This document shows, piece by piece, positions 17,401 to 24,857 of a stretch of 64,000 bases of DNA. Made by a program: the position numbers and the translations under genes. How positions within the stretch are numbered: the first letter of the stretch is position 1; each line of letters begins with the position of its first letter. Origin of the DNA: Polynucleobacter sp. MWH-UH35A (GTDB lineage: Bacteria; Pseudomonadota; Gammaproteobacteria; Burkholderiales; Burkholderiaceae). The notes under the pieces were generated by a model, which had not been told where the DNA came from, did no database searches, and was given only the letters and a program-made list of their open reading frames with translations. Where the stretch lies: positions 682,001 through 746,000 of the forward strand of contig NZ_CP061285.1 of NCBI RefSeq assembly GCF_018687075.1, in the 5' to 3' direction.

Positions 17401-18572
17401 TAGATAGCTTGATTAGCGATATTCGTAAAGAACGTGGCTTGGAGATTAAGCGTACCGACTTTAGGCCGGAGTCACTACCTTTGCATTCCTCGATGAACTT
17501 CCGTTTGATTGATGAGCATGGGCGACAACTGGAGGTAGAGCGCAACCTGGCTCGCTTACGCTCAGAGTATGGCCAGACTGCCCGTAGTGCCTTCCAAGCG
17601 ATTGCCCAAGAAGCGGCTCAGGTCGAGTTAGGTGTAGAGCCGCCAGTAGGTAGGTCTAATGTCAATGGCGGTGTCAGCCCTTCAAATGCCACACGCAAGG
17701 TCGAGCAAGGCGGTTATCGCACTTGGGAGTTTGGAGAACTACCAGAAACTCTGGAGATTCAAAAAGGCAATAAGACCTTATTTGGCTATCCCGCCTTAGT
17801 GGATCGTATTGATTATTGTGACCTAGAAGTATTTGATGACTTAGCAGAGGCCCGCAAACAACATGCCTTAGGCTTGCGACGCTTGTTTGCTCTGAATAAC
17901 AAGGACACACTCAAGGCATTACAAAAGCAGTTGCCAGGAATCCGCGAACTCGGCTTGTTATTTATTAATGTGGGATCAGTAGATGGATTGATAGAGCAGA
18001 TTCTTCATATCGCTCTTGAACGTGCATTTATGACCGAGCCGCTTCCAGTAAATGCGGAGCAATTTACAGAGCGACTTCAAGCCGGTAAGCCACGGTTAGC
18101 ACTGATTGCCCAGGAGATCTCACGCCATGCATTAAACGCATTACAGGCTTATGCGGATTTACAGAAAAAGGTTGCCAGTGCGAAAGCGGCATCACCAACG
18201 GCTTATGCCGATATTCAGACGCAGATGCAGGGATTAATTTTCCCAAAGTTTGTCGCAGAAATACCCTATGCCCAGTTAGTACATGTGCCGCGGTATTTAA
18301 AAGCCATTGCCATGCGGATAGATAAATTGCGCTCTAATCCGAGTCGCGATGCCCAGTGTCAAAAAGACTGGGAATCCGTTGCCCGGCCATGGCAAAAGCT
18401 AATGCAGGGTAATAAGGGTTCCGCTTCTTATGTAATGACTGAAGACCAGGCTTTGATCGACTTCCGCTGGCAGTTAGAAGAGTTGAGGGTGGCCTTGTAT
18501 GCTCAAGAGCTTAAAACGCCAACCCCGATGTCTCTTAAGCGCCTTGAAAAGGTTTTGGCAAGTTTGCGCTAG
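14475..18572 (+). CDS. hrpA: ATP-dependent RNA helicase HrpA
   Basis: A DEAH-box helicase of 1365 residues, near the 1300 of E. coli HrpA, which acts in rescue of stalled ribosomes and mRNA processing. Motifs in order: Walker A GETGSGKTT (near residue 56), Walker B DEAH in IIDEAHERS, SAT in TSATID, and motif VI QRAGRCGR. Helicase-associated and OB-fold domains follow, and the long C-terminal DUF3418 region is complete. GTG at 14475 is the most upstream start; the ribosome binding site is poor and an internal start is possible. The gene is not visibly interrupted. Confidence 0.94.
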   Translation: MQEPINQQKPKAIPKPVSASNTSRKPDIRFPEELPVSGQRQLIKDALQSHQVVIVCGETGSGKTTQLPKICLDLGRGTINGGKLIGHTQPRRIAATATAKRIAQELGSPIGQDVGYQVRFADKTSNTASIKLMTDGILLAETQRDPQLRAYDTIIIDEAHERSLNIDFLLGYLRQLLPKRPDLKLIITSATIDAQRFAEHFAINGKVAPVIEVSGRLFPVEQRYAPLEPDANSGNKLDGKKESKAAKEIPDAVTEAITNLWREGAAGAGDVLVFLPGEREIRDCAEALRKDHLLQQRFHPEILSLFARQSVAEQERVFSLGNGRRIILTTNVAETSLTVPNIRYVIDSGLARVKRYSYRNKVEQLQIESISQAAANQRAGRCGRVSDGICVRLYSEQDYLARPQFTDPEILRSSLAAVLLRMSSLRLPKIQHFPFIDKPLGRAIADGVQLLDELGAIEFDESEPVDTKDASKDINNNFKLTAIGKQLADLPLDPRIGRMLLAAKEQSALKEVTIIASALATQDPRDRPMDQAGAADQAHLQFADERSDFLSFVKLWNWYQDALQHKHSNRQLETLCKSKFLSPRRLREWRDVHGQLHTMLGEKGWRENGLAATYEQVHLSLLTGLLGYVAKKEEDEKSQDRNSKTGGYIGARGIRPFIWPGSTIGKKAGAWILAGELQETNRMYARTIAKIEPQWVERVAAHRLIKSLSDPFWDNRQGEVMAFERGTLYGLPIYHGRRVRYEPHNPEEARELFIRQALVQEEMFGRMDTPALQRETETDAKKKYPNAFGFFWHNRRLIKEIEALEHRSRRPDVLVDDDLLFAFYDSRIPKGVCSREGLKASLTKNGKEDNNQGSDLDSQLRLEKADLMRHEAAGITVDRYPKTMLVGAAQLSLTYHFEPGSPKDGVTLVVPLTQLNQVDGRRCEWLVPGMCEEKVLLLLKSLPQKLRRHCVPLPDCAKSFLERKLEEKQFGVGDFLDSLISDIRKERGLEIKRTDFRPESLPLHSSMNFRLIDEHGRQLEVERNLARLRSEYGQTARSAFQAIAQEAAQVELGVEPPVGRSNVNGGVSPSNATRKVEQGGYRTWEFGELPETLEIQKGNKTLFGYPALVDRIDYCDLEVFDDLAEARKQHALGLRRLFALNNKDTLKALQKQLPGIRELGLLFINVGSVDGLIEQILHIALERAFMTEPLPVNAEQFTERLQAGKPRLALIAQEISRHALNALQAYADLQKKVASAKAASPTAYADIQTQMQGLIFPKFVAEIPYAQLVHVPRYLKAIAMRIDKLRSNPSRDAQCQKDWESVARPWQKLMQGNKGSASYVMTEDQALIDFRWQLEELRVALYAQELKTPTPMSLKRLEKVLASLR

Positions 18573-18630
18573 GTCAAATCCGTTGAGCCAGAGAGGTCAT
18601 TTAGACCCCTCGATTGCTTACAATGGAGGC

Positions 18631-19668
18631 ATGTATACATTTATCAAAATTAGAGGTTTTCGCATACTTGCGGACTTCGCGCTATTGTCTCTACTTGTAG
18701 TCAATCAGCACGCTTTTGCTCAGGCGGCTAATCCAGCAATTCCGGCATCTTCTGCAAATCAACCTAAATTGGCAGTGATTCTGAATTCTGGCGAAGCATC
18801 AGTCAGTTTGATTGACATGACAACGCGTCAAGTAATGAAAACGGTTCCGGTTGGGAAGGAGCCGCATCACTTGATGATTACGCCGGATCAAAAAACGTTA
18901 TTGATTGCAAACGCCGCTGGCAATGATGTTGTTTTGATGAATCCCACTACTGGTGAATTGACTGGCAAGATTCCTAACATCATCGATCCATACCAAATTG
19001 GTTATTCACCTAATCACAAGTGGTTTATAGCAAATGGCAATCGCTTGGATCGTGTTGATATATACGCAGCCAACGGTGCTGATCTGAAATTAGCTAAGAC
19101 TGTGAAATTAGCCAAGACACCTAGTCATATTGCTTTTACATCCGATAGCAAGATTGCATTTATCACGCTGCAGGATTCGAGTGAGCTTGCTGCGATTGAT
19201 CTCGAGACACAAAATGTATTGTGGGTAATGCCTACAGGTAAAGTTCCGGCTGGTTTATGGATGACGCCAGGCGACCAATACCTGCTGGTGGGTATCACTG
19301 GCGAAGACTATGTACAAGTGATTGACTGGAAAACCCGTAAAGAAGTGAAGCGCATTCCAACAGGTAAAGGTGCACACAACTTCCGTCCTTTGGGGGACAA
19401 GAAACATGTATTTGTAAGTAACCGTATTGCTTCCACCATCAGCCTGATTAATATGCAAACCTTAGAGAAGGTGGGTGATATTACCGGTCTTCCAGCAGGT
19501 CCTGACGATATGGAAATTACCCCTGACGGTAAAACGCTCTGGGTCACTTTCCGCTTTTCGAAGAAGGTAGGTGTGATTGATATTCCTTCGATGAAGTTGA
19601 TCGCTGTGATTCCAGTAGGCAAGTCTCCACATGGCGTGTTCTTTACTCCAAGGGCTGGATGGGAGTAA
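18631..19668 (+). CDS. Exported YncE-like beta-propeller protein
   Basis: A 345-residue protein with a signal peptide (hydrophobic core near residues 10-26, then HAFAQ). The mature part is a series of about seven repeats of the YVTN/YncE type: phrases such as GKEPHHLMITPDQKTLLIAN and GLPAGPDDMEITPDGKTLWV recur about every 42 residues. It is probably periplasmic. YncE-family proteins bind DNA or partner proteins, but no enzymatic role is established. I chose ATG 18631 because the signal peptide starts there; GGAGG is unusually close (1 nt). The next gene overlaps or abuts its end. Confidence 0.8.
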   Translation: MYTFIKIRGFRILADFALLSLLVVNQHAFAQAANPAIPASSANQPKLAVILNSGEASVSLIDMTTRQVMKTVPVGKEPHHLMITPDQKTLLIANAAGNDVVLMNPTTGELTGKIPNIIDPYQIGYSPNHKWFIANGNRLDRVDIYAANGADLKLAKTVKLAKTPSHIAFTSDSKIAFITLQDSSELAAIDLETQNVLWVMPTGKVPAGLWMTPGDQYLLVGITGEDYVQVIDWKTRKEVKRIPTGKGAHNFRPLGDKKHVFVSNRIASTISLINMQTLEKVGDITGLPAGPDDMEITPDGKTLWVTFRFSKKVGVIDIPSMKLIAVIPVGKSPHGVFFTPRAGWE

Positions 19669-19676
19669 ACCTCATA

Positions 19677-20465
19677 ATGAAGTGCATGAGTAATAAAACT
19701 TTCATGTGTACTGCAGCCGCGCTTTTGCTCGGCTGTTTTTCATTAGGCGCCTTGGCTCAATCTGCTGAGTGCAACAAGAAGGTTTACCTCACTTTTGATA
19801 CAGGCAATATGTCAGTAGCAGAAAAGGTTGCTGAGATTCTGAAGCGACAAAACGTCAAAGCCACTTTTTTCTTGGCGAATGAGAAAACCTTTCGTGGCGA
19901 CTTTTCTTTAGATGATTCTTGGAAGGCCTATTGGCAAGAACGTGTTAAAGAAGGTCATCATTTTGGCAGTCATACCTATGACCATACGTATTTTGTGAAA
20001 GACGGTCCGAAGGGTGAAGTATTTGAAAAGCCTCAATTTGGTCCTAAGGCGGGTATGACCATTCTCTATAACGAAGCAGCGATGTGTAAAGAGATTCGCC
20101 GAGTGGATCAGCGGTTTCAGGAGCTTACCGAGCACCCGTTACAAAAGATTTGGCGTGCCCCAGGCGGTAAAACATCACCGACTTTGATTCGGATGGGGGA
20201 TATGTGCGGCTATCAGCACATTGGTTGGGCCCCTGCTGGTTTCTTGGGGGATGAGCTAAATTCTGATAAATATCCCAACAGCAGTCTTTTGGATAAAGCG
20301 AGTCGCAATCTAGCGGATGGAGATATCACCATGGCCCACCTGGGTATTTGGTCTAGAAAAGACCCTTGGGCGCCAGCTGTTTTAGAGCAGCTTATTGTGA
20401 ACTTGAAGGGGCGAGGGTTTTGCTTTGGACTGCTGCCCAAAAATTCCGCAAATCCGTCAAAATAA
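19677..20465 (+). CDS. Exported polysaccharide deacetylase (NodB domain)
   Basis: A carbohydrate esterase family 4 protein of 262 residues with a signal peptide (core AAALLLGCFSLGALA). NodB motifs are visible: TFDTG near residue 43, SHTYDH for metal-binding histidines, WRAPGG and a late MAHLGIW with the catalytic-type His. The first motif is normally TFDD; here the second Asp, usually a metal ligand, is Thr. The protein may therefore use the metal differently or have altered activity. ATG 19677 was chosen for the signal peptide and for GGGAG 11 nt upstream; ATG 19659 overlaps the preceding gene. It is translationally close to both neighbours. Confidence 0.82.
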   Translation: MKCMSNKTFMCTAAALLLGCFSLGALAQSAECNKKVYLTFDTGNMSVAEKVAEILKRQNVKATFFLANEKTFRGDFSLDDSWKAYWQERVKEGHHFGSHTYDHTYFVKDGPKGEVFEKPQFGPKAGMTILYNEAAMCKEIRRVDQRFQELTEHPLQKIWRAPGGKTSPTLIRMGDMCGYQHIGWAPAGFLGDELNSDKYPNSSLLDKASRNLADGDITMAHLGIWSRKDPWAPAVLEQLIVNLKGRGFCFGLLPKNSANPSK

Positions 20466-20468
20466 GTC

Positions 20469-21455
20469 ATGGATTTCAACACTATTAACTCCTTTGTTGC
20501 GAACATTTACGCCAGTGTTCAGGAGTTTCTATTCTCCAATGTTGTAGGTCCGGTTCTGTATCAATTTGATCTGATGTCTTGGGCTGAGGATGTATTTGAT
20601 GGCATTGATTGGTTTTTGTTTGGTTGTATTCAAATTTTCTTAATCATCGTTGTCCTCAGAACCTGGGAGCGACTTGCCCCAGCGGAAAAGCAGGAGCGCT
20701 TTGCAAAATCGACCAGGGCAGATATTTTCTATACGCTATTTCATCGCTTGGGGATTTTTCACGGGCTGATCTTTGTTGCATTATCTGGATTTTTCTTTGA
20801 GATCGATTCCATCTTGCATGATTTTCGCTTTGGTCGACTCAATGTCGAGTCGTGGTGGCCAGGGGTGAGCTCAATTCCGATGATCAGTTTCCTGATCTAC
20901 TTGGTGCTGTTGGATTTCGTGGACTATCTTTACCACCGTGCTTCGCATATATTTAATTGGTGGTGGCAGTTGCATGCCTTGCATCATAGTCAAACGGTTA
21001 TGACTGCTTGGTCTGACAATCGCAACCACATTCTTGATGACATCATGCGCGCCACTTTCATGGCTTTCTTTGCCTTGCTGTTTGGTGTATCACCAGGTCA
21101 GTTCATTATGTTGATTGCTCTAAGTCAATTTATTCAGAGTTGGCAGCATGCCAATATCAAGGTCCATTTAGGTTCAGCTAAATATTTCCTGATTTCTCCT
21201 ATGTTTCATCGCATGCATCATGCGGTTGGGTATGGTCATGAGGCTAAAGGCAAGCCTGGTGTTCTAGGGGGTTGTAATTTTGGTATTTTGTTTCCATGGT
21301 GGGACATGCTTTTTGGAACTGCCGTATTTCCTAAAGAGGCCTATCCTACGGGTGTAAGAGGTTTATCGGTTTCGGAAAATATCTTCGCTCAACAATGGCA
21401 AGGTCTAGTCCGTGCTATCAAAGAATTTAAGCCTAAGAAGACTAGCGGTCATTAG
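20469..21455 (+). CDS. Sterol desaturase / fatty acid hydroxylase family protein
   Basis: A 328-residue membrane protein with about four or five hydrophobic segments. It has the di-iron histidine clusters of the ERG3/fatty acid hydroxylase superfamily: HRASH, then HALHHS, and HRMHHA further on. Members insert oxygen or double bonds into lipids; the bacterial substrates are mostly unknown. It starts 3 nt after the deacetylase stop codon and precedes an EI24-type gene by 14 nt, so an operon from the beta-propeller gene onward is likely. A shared role in envelope or lipid modification is possible but unproven. Confidence 0.87.
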   Translation: MDFNTINSFVANIYASVQEFLFSNVVGPVLYQFDLMSWAEDVFDGIDWFLFGCIQIFLIIVVLRTWERLAPAEKQERFAKSTRADIFYTLFHRLGIFHGLIFVALSGFFFEIDSILHDFRFGRLNVESWWPGVSSIPMISFLIYLVLLDFVDYLYHRASHIFNWWWQLHALHHSQTVMTAWSDNRNHILDDIMRATFMAFFALLFGVSPGQFIMLIALSQFIQSWQHANIKVHLGSAKYFLISPMFHRMHHAVGYGHEAKGKPGVLGGCNFGILFPWWDMLFGTAVFPKEAYPTGVRGLSVSENIFAQQWQGLVRAIKEFKPKKTSGH

Positions 21456-21469
21456 GCAATAGGAGTTGT

Positions 21470-22339
21470 ATGGTCGGATTGCAGCAGGTATTTAAATCTT
21501 TTGGAATGGCTTTGGTTGGAACTATGCACCCGCGCATACTCTGGCTAAGCTTAAGACCATTTCTGATTGTCTCTGTTTTATGGGGATGCCTTATTTGGCT
21601 CTTCTGGACGCCAGCACTGGAGGCTTTAAGCGTCTTCCTAACAACCTCTATCTTCACTAGTTGGATACAGGAGGGGCTCGTGTGGGCTGGCTTTGATAAT
21701 GCCAGAGCGTGGATTGCGCCACTATTTTTTGTCATGCTGATCATTCCTTTAATTACGATTAGCTTATTGGTTTTTATTGCCTTCTCGACAGTGCCTGCAA
21801 TTGTGAAGATTGCTGCGAGGCAAGCCCATTTTCAAGATCTTGAATGCAAGCAGGGCGGCGGCTTCTTTGGGAGTCTGATGTATAGCCTATGGTCTGCATT
21901 AATTTGTTTAGCTTTAGTCATGTTGACCTTGCCCGTTTGGTGGGTGCCCCCATTGGTGGCGGTATTGCCGCCATTGTTATGGGGTTGGCTAACCATGAGG
22001 TTGATGTCATACGATGTTCTTGCAAAACATGCGAGTGCTGAAGAGCGTGATCTTCTGCTTGAAAAATATCGCTGGCCATTACTCTGTATGGGGATTGCAT
22101 CCGGAATGTTGGGCGCGGTGCCCACTTTCTTTTGGGCAACTTCTGCCTTGGCTTTGGTGCTGTTCCCGATCGTGAGCTTTATCGCGCTCTGGATTTATTC
22201 TCTAATCTTTGTGTTTGCTGCTTTATGGTTTAGCTACTTCTTGTTGGATGCCCTCAAGCAGTTGCGAGAAGACGAGCTGGACAAAGCGCTTACTGTGCAA
22301 TCGCGTGTGGTTGATATGGAACTTCCGCATCATCGTTAA
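21470..22339 (+). CDS. EI24/CysZ-like membrane protein
   Basis: A 289-residue inner-membrane protein with about six hydrophobic segments. The overall pattern and the phrase LWGWLTMRLMSYDVLAKHAS near residue 175 are typical of the EI24 domain family (Pfam EI24, which includes CysZ sulfate permeases). The LMSYDVLA-like motif with a following charged stretch is conserved in betaproteobacterial members. The ATG follows AGGAG with 5-nt spacing. Sulfate transport cannot be assumed; many of these proteins are uncharacterised. It is probably in the operon with the upstream hydroxylase. Confidence 0.75.
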   Translation: MVGLQQVFKSFGMALVGTMHPRILWLSLRPFLIVSVLWGCLIWLFWTPALEALSVFLTTSIFTSWIQEGLVWAGFDNARAWIAPLFFVMLIIPLITISLLVFIAFSTVPAIVKIAARQAHFQDLECKQGGGFFGSLMYSLWSALICLALVMLTLPVWWVPPLVAVLPPLLWGWLTMRLMSYDVLAKHASAEERDLLLEKYRWPLLCMGIASGMLGAVPTFFWATSALALVLFPIVSFIALWIYSLIFVFAALWFSYFLLDALKQLREDELDKALTVQSRVVDMELPHHR

Positions 22340-22355
22340 TGCGATAGCCAATGAA

Positions 22356-23222
22356 ATGAGTGATGCAATGAAAAAAGTTGAAATTGATGAACCAAAAGAT
22401 GCAGTAGCCGTGGCGCAGCGTCGCTTTGGTTTAATTGTTATTGGCGATGAAATCTTGTCAGGGCGTCGTCAAGACAAGCACATGAGCAAGTTGATTGAGC
22501 TTCTGAATGAGCGCGGTCTTAGTCTTGCTTGGGCTAAGTATGTTGCGGATGATCCTGAGCAAATTACTGCTACGCTGAAAGAAAGTTTTGCGAGCGGAGA
22601 TGTCGTTTTTAGCACCGGTGGTATTGGCGCGACTCCAGATGATCACACACGTCAATGTGCAGCACTTGCACTTGGCACCAAAACCGAATTACATCCAACT
22701 GCACAAGAGCTCATCGCTGGGCGTATTCAGTCAATGGCAGAGGGCGATCCGATGAAGGCGGATTTAAACACTCCCGAGAATCAACATCGCTTCAAGATGG
22801 GGGAGTTCCCCATTGGCAGTGACATCATTCCCAATCCCTACAACCAGATACCTGGATTTCGAATTCGAGAGCATCACTTTGTTCCAGGTTTCCCGGTCAT
22901 GGCTGCGCCGATGATGGCTTGGTGTTTGGATACTCACTACAAGGATCTCTTTCATCAAGAGAACTGGGCTGAGCAAAGTTTCATTGTGCCTAAGGGCATT
23001 GAATCAACCTTGACCCCCTTAATGGAGCGTATAGAGGCGAATTTTCCTGGGGTGAAGGTCTTTAGTCTGCCGTCGGTAGGGGATGCCTCAAAGGGCGGTG
23101 TATACGCCCAGCGCCACATTGAATTGGGCATTAAAGGCAACGCCAATCTTCTGGAAAGTGCTTGGATTGCCTTAAGAACGGGCACCCAAGAGCTGGGTTA
23201 CGAAATCCACGATATCAGCTGA
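22356..23222 (+). CDS. MoaB/Mog-domain protein, CinA N-terminal type
   Basis: A 288-residue protein whose N-terminus has the molybdopterin-binding fold: IVIGDEILSGRRQDKH near the start, then STGGIGATPDDHTRQ, the characteristic GG(I)GxTxDD phosphate/pterin loop. This resembles the N-terminal half of CinA and stand-alone MoCF-domain proteins with ADP-ribose pyrophosphatase-like or unknown roles. The C-terminal amidase domain of full CinA is absent. I chose ATG 22356, just after the EI24 stop codon, over the ORF start that overlaps that gene. The ribosome binding site is weak. The glnA regulatory region starts right after it. Confidence 0.82.
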   Translation: MSDAMKKVEIDEPKDAVAVAQRRFGLIVIGDEILSGRRQDKHMSKLIELLNERGLSLAWAKYVADDPEQITATLKESFASGDVVFSTGGIGATPDDHTRQCAALALGTKTELHPTAQELIAGRIQSMAEGDPMKADLNTPENQHRFKMGEFPIGSDIIPNPYNQIPGFRIREHHFVPGFPVMAAPMMAWCLDTHYKDLFHQENWAEQSFIVPKGIESTLTPLMERIEANFPGVKVFSLPSVGDASKGGVYAQRHIELGIKGNANLLESAWIALRTGTQELGYEIHDIS

Positions 23223-23223
23223 T

Positions 23224-23252
23224 CCTATTTGCACTAAAAAGGTGCAAATAGG
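23224..23252. promoter_or_regulatory. NtrC-type box 1 upstream of glnA
   Basis: The core at 23230-23246 is TGCAC-N6-GGTGCA, 17 bp, matching the enterobacterial NtrC consensus of inverted TGCACC half sites. The dyad extends to perfect 11-bp arms (23224-23234 and 23242-23252). Its centre (23238) is about 136 bp before the predicted sigma54-type start. Confidence 0.75.
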
Positions 23253-23281
23253 GGTATTTGAGCTTATATGAGGGGTATTTG

Positions 23282-23298
23282 GGCACTTAAACAGTGCA
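23282..23298. promoter_or_regulatory. NtrC-type box 2 upstream of glnA
   Basis: GGCACTTAAACAGTGCA matches the NtrC consensus apart from the first base and the inner half-site bases. Its centre (23290) is 52 bp, about five helical turns, from box 1. That same-face spacing is typical of paired NtrC enhancer sites. Confidence 0.65.
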
Positions 23299-23347
23299 AT
23301 AATGAGAGTTCCCATTTGTTTGCTTCAGTAAATTACATACATCCATT

Positions 23348-23362
23348 AGGCATGTTTGATGC
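23348..23362 (+). promoter_or_regulatory. Sigma54-type -24/-12 element of glnA
   Basis: AGGCATG-N4-ATGC has the invariant GG (23349-23350) and GC (23361-23362) exactly 10 nt apart, as in sigma54 promoters. The predicted start near 23374 leaves a leader of about 54 nt before the glnA ATG. Confidence 0.55.
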
Positions 23363-23427
23363 CTGGAATAAACAAGGGTGTATGCCTTAAGTTTTGATTC
23401 CGAATTTAGTTAATAGAGGAGATTTGC

Positions 23428-24843
23428 ATGACGAAGACCGTCGCTGATGTGATGAAGTTAGTTAAAGAGAAAGAATGTACTTTCGTTGATTTCCGCTTTG
23501 TGGATACAAAGGGTAAAGAACAGCACACGACAGTTCCTATCTCTGCTTTTGACGAAGACAAGTTTGAGAGTGGTCATGCATTTGACGGCTCCTCTATCGC
23601 TGGCTGGAAGGGTATTGAAGCATCTGACATGCTGCTCAAACCAGATCCAACAGCTGCTTACATCGACCCATTCTATGAAGAGCCAACTTTGGTGTTGACT
23701 TGCGACGTAATCGAGCCAGCTGATGGCAAGGGTTATGACCGTGACCCACGTTCTATTGCTAAGCGCGCTGAAGCGTACTTAAAGAGCACAGGTATTGGTG
23801 ATGCTGCTTACTTTGGCCCAGAGCCAGAGTTCTTTATTTTTGACGGCGTTCGTTGGGGCGCTGACATGCAGGGTTGCTTCGTGAAGATTGATTCCGAAGA
23901 GGCTCCATGGTCTTCAGGTGCTGAGATCGAAGGTGGCAATACTGGTCACCGTCCAGGTAAAAAAGGCGGCTACTTCCCAGTTGCTCCTGTAGATACATTC
24001 CAAGATATGCGCTCTGAAATGTGCTTGATTCTTGAATCATTGGGCATTCCAGTTGAAGTGCATCACCATGAAGTTGCTGGCCAAGGCCAAAACGAATTGG
24101 GCACTAAGTTCAGCACATTGGTACAGCGCGCTGACTGGACTATCTGGCAGAAATACGTCATTCAAAACGTTGCTCATGCTTACGGCAAAACAGCAACATT
24201 CATGCCTAAGCCAGTAGTTGGCGATAACGGTTCTGGTATGCACGTTCACCAATCTATTTGGAAAAACGGCGAGAACTTGTTTGCTGGTAACGGCTACGCA
24301 GGTTTGTCAGAATTCGCATTGTTCTACATTGGCGGCATCATCAAGCACGCTAAGGCATTGAATGCGATTACTAACCCAGGTACAAACTCATACAAGCGTT
24401 TGGTTCCTGGCTTTGAGGCTCCTGTGAAGTTGGCCTACTCAGCACGTAACCGTTCTGCTTCTATCCGTATTCCGCACGTTCCAAGCCCTAAGGGTCGTCG
24501 TATCGAAACACGCTTCCCAGATCCATTGGCTAACCCATACCTCTGCTTCTCAGCATTGATGATGGCTGGTTTAGATGGTGTGCAGAACAAGATTCATCCG
24601 GGCGAAGCTGCTGACAAGAACTTGTATGACTTGCCACCAGAAGAAGATGCAAAGATCCCAACCGTTTGCGCAAGCTTGGAAGAGGCATTGGATGCGTTGA
24701 GGAAAGATCACGAGTTCTTGACTCGCGGTGGTGTATTCACTGAATCCATGATTGATGCATATATCAATTTGAAGATGGAAGATGTCACACGTTTCCGTAT
24801 GACAACACATCCGATCGAATTTGATATGTACTACTCCCTGTAA
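23428..24843 (+). CDS. glnA: Glutamine synthetase, type I
   Basis: Makes glutamine from glutamate, ammonia and ATP; dodecameric, cytoplasmic, the main ammonia-assimilating enzyme. The 471-residue length matches GSI-beta. Signatures include [17 protein letters not shown] near residue 50, [16 protein letters not shown] in the ATP/metal region, NRSASIRIP, and [10 protein letters not shown] with the tyrosine that is adenylylated in this class (Tyr397 in E. coli). A good GAGGAG ribosome binding site precedes it. The promoter region carries two NtrC-type boxes and a -24/-12 element. It heads the run glnA-ntrB-ntrC. Confidence 0.98.
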   Translation: MTKTVADVMKLVKEKECTFVDFRFVDTKGKEQHTTVPISAFDEDKFESGHAFDGSSIAGWKGIEASDMLLKPDPTAAYIDPFYEEPTLVLTCDVIEPADGKGYDRDPRSIAKRAEAYLKSTGIGDAAYFGPEPEFFIFDGVRWGADMQGCFVKIDSEEAPWSSGAEIEGGNTGHRPGKKGGYFPVAPVDTFQDMRSEMCLILESLGIPVEVHHHEVAGQGQNELGTKFSTLVQRADWTIWQKYVIQNVAHAYGKTATFMPKPVVGDNGSGMHVHQSIWKNGENLFAGNGYAGLSEFALFYIGGIIKHAKALNAITNPGTNSYKRLVPGFEAPVKLAYSARNRSASIRIPHVPSPKGRRIETRFPDPLANPYLCFSALMMAGLDGVQNKIHPGEAADKNLYDLPPEEDAKIPTVCASLEEALDALRKDHEFLTRGGVFTESMIDAYINLKMEDVTRFRMTTHPIEFDMYYSL

Positions 24844-24857
24844 GCGAAGGAGAGAAC

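Noticed and set aside
18499..18630. Longer start for the beta-propeller protein inside hrpA
   Set aside because: It would place 44 residues without signal-peptide character before a good signal peptide at 18631.
22209..22355. Longer start of the MoaB/CinA-type protein
   Set aside because: This stretch is out-of-frame coding sequence of the EI24 gene and has no similarity to the family.
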